17,121 bases of DNA from JBBSEZ01 sp038239195 (GTDB taxonomy: Bacteria > Planctomycetota > Planctomycetia > Gemmatales > Gemmataceae). Within the stretch, counting starts at the first letter, position 1, and every line of letters starts with the position of its first letter. The notes under the pieces are model-generated. The model ran no database searches. It saw only the letters and a program-made list of their open reading frames with translations, and was not told the DNA's origin. A program made the translations under genes and the position numbers. The stretch is taken from the NCBI GenBank assembly GCA_038239195.1, contig JBBSEZ010000201.1:1-17121 (forward strand). The letters are read 5' to 3'. Positions 14,018 through 17,121 of this stretch are shown here, piece by piece.

Positions 14018-16224
14018 GGGGCCGCCCCCTGCGCCTCGGCCGGGGGAGGCGCCCCCGAGCGGCGATAGAACTTGTTGGCCAGCAGGCCCTCGAACGCCAG
14101 CACCAGCACCAGGGCCATCATCAGGAGCGGCAACAGCTCCACCGGCGGCGGGCGCGTCGCCTGCAACGCCTCGCGCAAACCGATCGCCCGCTCCACGCGC
14201 AGGATCGCCCCGGGGCCCAGTACGCTCTCGATCTCCTCGGCGGGCACGCGGTCCAGGTCGCTCTCCCTGGCCGGGACCACCAGGCTGAAGCCGACCACCG
14301 ACCGGTCCTTGGCGTCGAGCACCAGGTAGTTGCCCGGCGCCCGCGCTTGCAGCACCGCCAGCCGCGCCCCGTCCTTGGGTGCCTCGAGCTGGGCCTCCGC
14401 TTCCACCAATTCGGGCCCGCGCAGGGTGAAAGGGCCCCGCGCGGTCGCAGGCAAGGGGACGGTGGGCACGCGGCCGCACTCGAAGCGCAGCCAGTCGGGC
14501 AGGGCCGATTCGCCGCCGAGGTAGAGCGAGGCGAGGTCGATCAGCACGACGCCGAAGGAGGAGTCGTCCTGCCAGTAGTTGGTCCAGTACGGCCCGTCTT
14601 CTTGCATCAGGCGCGTGTCGAGGGGCGTCGTGAACTGGAGCACGCGCCCCTTGCCCAGTTCGCGCGCCACCAGGGCAGGGCGATTCGCGCCATCGACGTA
14701 GTTGGCGAACGTCTGGGCGCCCGGCTTGACGGGCTCGACCTCCCAGTAACGGCGCGCGAAGGGCCGCCATTCGGGGCGCGTGAAGTCGTAGTCGCCGCTG
14801 CGCGCCCAGCGGGCGAACGGCTCCGTGACGGGGTTGTCGGAGCGAAACTCCCCCCAGTAGGCCGGCTTGTCGTCCGGCGTGTCGCGCAACTTCCCGAGGC
14901 TCGCCGGCAGCAATCCGGCGGTCGCCTGCTTGTTAAAGGCTGCCACGTCGGCCGCGGTCATCTCGCTCCCGCCCGGCACCACCGCCAGCCCCCCGCCCGC
15001 GCGGACGTAGTCGGCGAGCTTCTTCCAGTGACCGTCCGGCAGGCGCTTGACGTGAAACAGGCAGATCAACTTGTGCTCGGCCAGCTCCTCGGGCCGCAAC
15101 TTCTCGGCCTCCTCCGCGTTCTTGACCTCGCAGGAGAAGCGCCGGGCCGCCACGATCGTCCGGCGCCAGGTGAAGTTGGCGGGCGGGTCGTCGATGATCG
15201 CCAGCGACTTGCGAGGCCGGCGGACGACGAGCGTGGCGTGGCGGGCGTTGTTGAACGCCAGCGCGTCGGCGGCGCCGAGCTTGACCGCGATGGGGATGGG
15301 AACGTCCTCGCGCGCGTCGGCGGGAGGCGTCGGGGCGGTGCGCTCGAAGACGACCATCTCCTGCGGGGCGTCTTTGGTGAGTTGAACGTCGCGGCGCTCG
15401 GGGAGCTCGTCGCCGACCTGGCACGACACCGAGTTGACGTGTTCGGCGTTGGTGGCGCGCACGGTGACGCGGACCTCGAAGCGGCGCCCGGGCGCGACGA
15501 CCTGGGGCACCACCTCGACCTTGTCGATGGCCTGATCGCGCGGGGCCTCGGCGCCCACGTCCACGAAGACCGCCTGCACGCCCTCGGGCAGCGTGGCCCG
15601 CGCCACCTTCTGCTCCCAGGAGGCGCGCGTGCGGTCGGAGAAGACGTAGAGCAGCCGTGGGGGCGCGTTCTCCCCGCCGGCCTCTTCTTGTAGCAGCCGG
15701 AAGGTGTCTTCGAGGGCGCCGTTGAGGGCAAAGCTCCCGGGGCGAATGCGCAGCCCCTCGATGCGCCCCTCGGCCTCGCTTTTCGGGCGGAGCAGGGGCT
15801 TGTCGGGGTCGCCGCTGTCGAGGATGGCGACGCGGCTATCGGTGCCCATCTCCTGCAAGAGCTCGCGGGCGCGCTTCCGGGCCTCGTCGAGGCGCGACTG
15901 ACCGCCGACGAGGTAGCCCATGCTGGCGCTCGTGTCGAAGATCAGCACGGCGCTGACGGGGCGCTCGCTCATGCTGAAGCGCTGGCTGAAGACGCGCGGC
16001 CGGGCCAGCGCCAGACACAGGGCGGCGATGACAATCACGCGAAGCGCCAGCAGGAGCAGGTGCTGGAGGCGCAGCTTGCGCTGGTTGATGCGCTGCTTCT
16101 GCTTGAGGAAGCGAAACGCGGGGAACGTCAGCTTGCGCGGCTTCTGGCGCATGATGAGGTGCAGCAGCACCGGGATGCCGGCCAGCAACAGTCCGCCCAG
16201 GAGGTAGGGATGGATGAAGGTCAT
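14014..16224 (-). CDS. BatA-type VWA membrane protein
   Basis: A 736-aa membrane protein with the BatA N-terminal domain: MTFIHPYLLGGLLLAGIPVL then LHLIMRQKPRKLTFPAFRFL (residues 1-40), where PRKLTFPAFRFLK is the family signature. A second helix is at 54-74. The vWA domain follows with MIDAS start DTSAS at 97-101. From about residue 330 a GATase1-like domain starts (SLAIIDDPP), with GGGLAVVPG near residue 410 and no catalytic Cys. The final helix (LLPLLMMALVLVLAF) is near residue 700, followed by a short basic, proline-rich tail. It ends in an ATGA overlap with the second VWA gene and begins 76 nt after the membrane protein gene. BatA-like proteins act with MoxR ATPases in envelope stress tolerance; the specific role is not shown here. 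Confidence 0.92.
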   Translation of the reverse strand: MTFIHPYLLGGLLLAGIPVLLHLIMRQKPRKLTFPAFRFLKQKQRINQRKLRLQHLLLLALRVIVIAALCLALARPRVFSQRFSMSERPVSAVLIFDTSASMGYLVGGQSRLDEARKRARELLQEMGTDSRVAILDSGDPDKPLLRPKSEAEGRIEGLRIRPGSFALNGALEDTFRLLQEEAGGENAPPRLLYVFSDRTRASWEQKVARATLPEGVQAVFVDVGAEAPRDQAIDKVEVVPQVVAPGRRFEVRVTVRATNAEHVNSVSCQVGDELPERRDVQLTKDAPQEMVVFERTAPTPPADAREDVPIPIAVKLGAADALAFNNARHATLVVRRPRKSLAIIDDPPANFTWRRTIVAARRFSCEVKNAEEAEKLRPEELAEHKLICLFHVKRLPDGHWKKLADYVRAGGGLAVVPGGSEMTAADVAAFNKQATAGLLPASLGKLRDTPDDKPAYWGEFRSDNPVTEPFARWARSGDYDFTRPEWRPFARRYWEVEPVKPGAQTFANYVDGANRPALVARELGKGRVLQFTTPLDTRLMQEDGPYWTNYWQDDSSFGVVLIDLASLYLGGESALPDWLRFECGRVPTVPLPATARGPFTLRGPELVEAEAQLEAPKDGARLAVLQARAPGNYLVLDAKDRSVVGFSLVVPARESDLDRVPAEEIESVLGPGAILRVERAIGLREALQATRPPPVELLPLLMMALVLVLAFEGLLANKFYRRSGAPPPAEAQGAAP

Positions 16225-16300
16225 GGGTGCCGTCTCGGTCCGGACGAATCGCCAGCCTTCACTGTACCGGAAGGGGGCTCGGAGTTACTACCTCCTCGGC

Positions 16301-17071
16301 TCAAAACGGTTGCTCTTCCTCGCTCGCGGGGGCCGGTTCCTCGTCCCCCCAGCAGTCGTATGGCGTGCGGGCGGCGACCCGGCTGGCGATCGACTCGCGC
16401 AGCAGGACGATAAACAGAGGCGCGGCGAGCGACAGGGCGAACATGGCGACCGCCACCACCCCACCTCCTCGTCCAAGCACGAACAGCATCACGAGCACGG
16501 CGAGGACAACGGACAGGCCGATGGCCGTGATGAGCAACTGGCCGAGCCGGTTGGTGCGGCCCTCGCACCACCACGAGGGCGGCCAGTCGTCGGCGCAGCG
16601 GGCGTCGTGAACGGCGCGGTCGAGCCACAGCCGGCGCCCGCCGCGCCACGCCAGCGCCACGGCCAGCGCGGTCGCCAGCGCGGACACGGTCAGGCCGACC
16701 AGGGTGGTCAGGAAGGTGAGGGCGAACGCCATCAGGGCGTCGCCCCCGCCCGCCACGTTGCGCGGCGCGACGGCGGCGAAGGCGACGCTCATCACGAAGG
16801 CGACCAGGGCGGTCTTCCACATTCCCCAGGCGAAATAGAGCCAGGAGCAGCACCGGCCGCGCCCCCGGTCGGGATCGCGCCTGAGCAGCCAGCGCGCCGT
16901 GGAGAAGTCCTCCCAGCCGAACTTGAGGCAGACCGCCACGGAGCCCAGCGCGGGCTGGTGCGTCAGCTCGTAGAGGAGGAAGCAGAGCGCCAGCAGCCCC
17001 AGCCAGGTGAACGGCCAGCGCCAGCGGCGCGGCGCCGGCCGTTCCTCGGGCACGTCCATCGCCTCGGGCAT
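16301..17071 (-). CDS. multi-pass membrane protein of unknown function
   Basis: I do not recognise a named family. The 256-aa product has about five membrane segments (residues 20-38, 85-103, 113-142, 178-200, 203-225). A cytosolic-looking loop between the first two holds GWEDFSTARWLLRRDPDRGR (52-71) and a Cys pair (74-75), and a Trp-rich loop (DDWPPSWWCEGR, 161-172) lies before helix four. The tail is acidic (WGDEEPAPASEEEQPF). The ATG at 17071 was chosen over a GTG at 17086 because GGAGGAGG lies 5 nt before it. It heads the minus-strand row, with the BatA-type gene 76 nt downstream; co-transcription is likely. A palindrome lies 28 nt upstream of its start. Confidence 0.75.
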   Translation of the reverse strand: MPEAMDVPEERPAPRRWRWPFTWLGLLALCFLLYELTHQPALGSVAVCLKFGWEDFSTARWLLRRDPDRGRGRCCSWLYFAWGMWKTALVAFVMSVAFAAVAPRNVAGGGDALMAFALTFLTTLVGLTVSALATALAVALAWRGGRRLWLDRAVHDARCADDWPPSWWCEGRTNRLGQLLITAIGLSVVLAVLVMLFVLGRGGGVVAVAMFALSLAAPLFIVLLRESIASRVAARTPYDCWGDEEPAPASEEEQPF

Positions 17072-17076
17072 GGGGC

Positions 17077-17084
17077 CCTCCTCC
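17077..17084 (-). promoter_or_regulatory. Shine-Dalgarno site for the membrane protein gene
   Basis: GGAGGAGG on the minus strand, 5 nt before the ATG at 17071. It decides that start over the GTG at 17086, which overlaps this site. Confidence 0.6.
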
Positions 17085-17098
17085 ACGCGATTCCCGTA

Positions 17099-17120
17099 GG
17101 ACGGGCCTCCAGACCCGTCC
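17099..17120 (-). repeat. palindromic repeat, copy 2
   Basis: Inverted repeat with minus-strand arms GGACGGG and CCCGTCC around TCTGGAGG, then TACG. It has the same 22-nt length, shared outer arms, central GGAG and TACG tail as the copy at 4157-4178. At position 7 of the stem a C-G pair there is a G-C pair here. It lies at the edge of the window, so its full extent is unseen. Confidence 0.6.
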
Positions 17121-17121
17121 C

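Noticed and set aside
11435..14068. An 877-codon open frame on the plus strand opposite the second VWA gene
   Set aside because: It is the mirror of a well-supported VWA gene in GC-rich DNA, is rich in Arg, His, Gln and Leu and shows no domain motifs.

Overview
The window is GC-rich, densely coding bacterial DNA, most likely from a planctomycete (Planctomycetota, Gemmatales-like). The inference rests on gene content: MoxR, DUF58 and membrane VWA genes, a YdjY-domain secreted protein, a secreted WD40 propeller, a DUF4058 remnant, a DUF5678/retropepsin pair and a short ceramidase-like protein. No database search was possible; family names come from motif recognition. I see 17 protein genes, no tRNA or rRNA gene, no CRISPR array and no transposase. 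No gene-free stretch exceeds about 200 bases.

Plus-strand half (1-7101). A MoxR AAA+ ATPase overlaps a small uncharacterised gene. A looser block follows: a DUF5678 small protein, a retropepsin-like aspartic protease, a secreted unknown protein and, on the minus strand, a DUF4058 protein that appears to have lost its middle. A 9-bp-stem palindrome lies between that remnant and a DUF58 (vWA-type) gene. DUF58 is followed closely by a YdjY-domain secreted protein and a seven-bladed WD40 protein, whose 3' end overlaps a convergent small gene by 70 bases.

Minus-strand half (17071 down to 7032). Transcription order is: a multi-pass membrane protein, a BatA-type VWA membrane protein, a second VWA membrane protein coupled by an ATGA overlap, a cytoplasmic BtuF-like protein, a DUF3775 protein, a RiboL-PSP-type HEPN protein whose RX4H histidine position is leucine, a macro-domain protein, a neutral-ceramidase-family protein and a small GKFV protein. 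A second copy of the palindrome lies just upstream of the first gene in this row.

How the genes may work together. MoxR, DUF58 and the two VWA membrane proteins are normally one functional unit: a AAA+ ATPase acting with vWA proteins at the membrane. Here the unit is split into a plus-strand part (MoxR, DUF58) and a minus-strand part (the VWA pair), with unrelated genes between them. The HEPN-macro-ceramidase row is tightly spaced and looks co-transcribed, but no shared function can be read from the sequence. I do not see one clearly new system. The best leads are the HEPN substitution beside a macro gene, the paired palindromes with a compensatory base change, the split MoxR/VWA module and the internally deleted DUF4058 gene.
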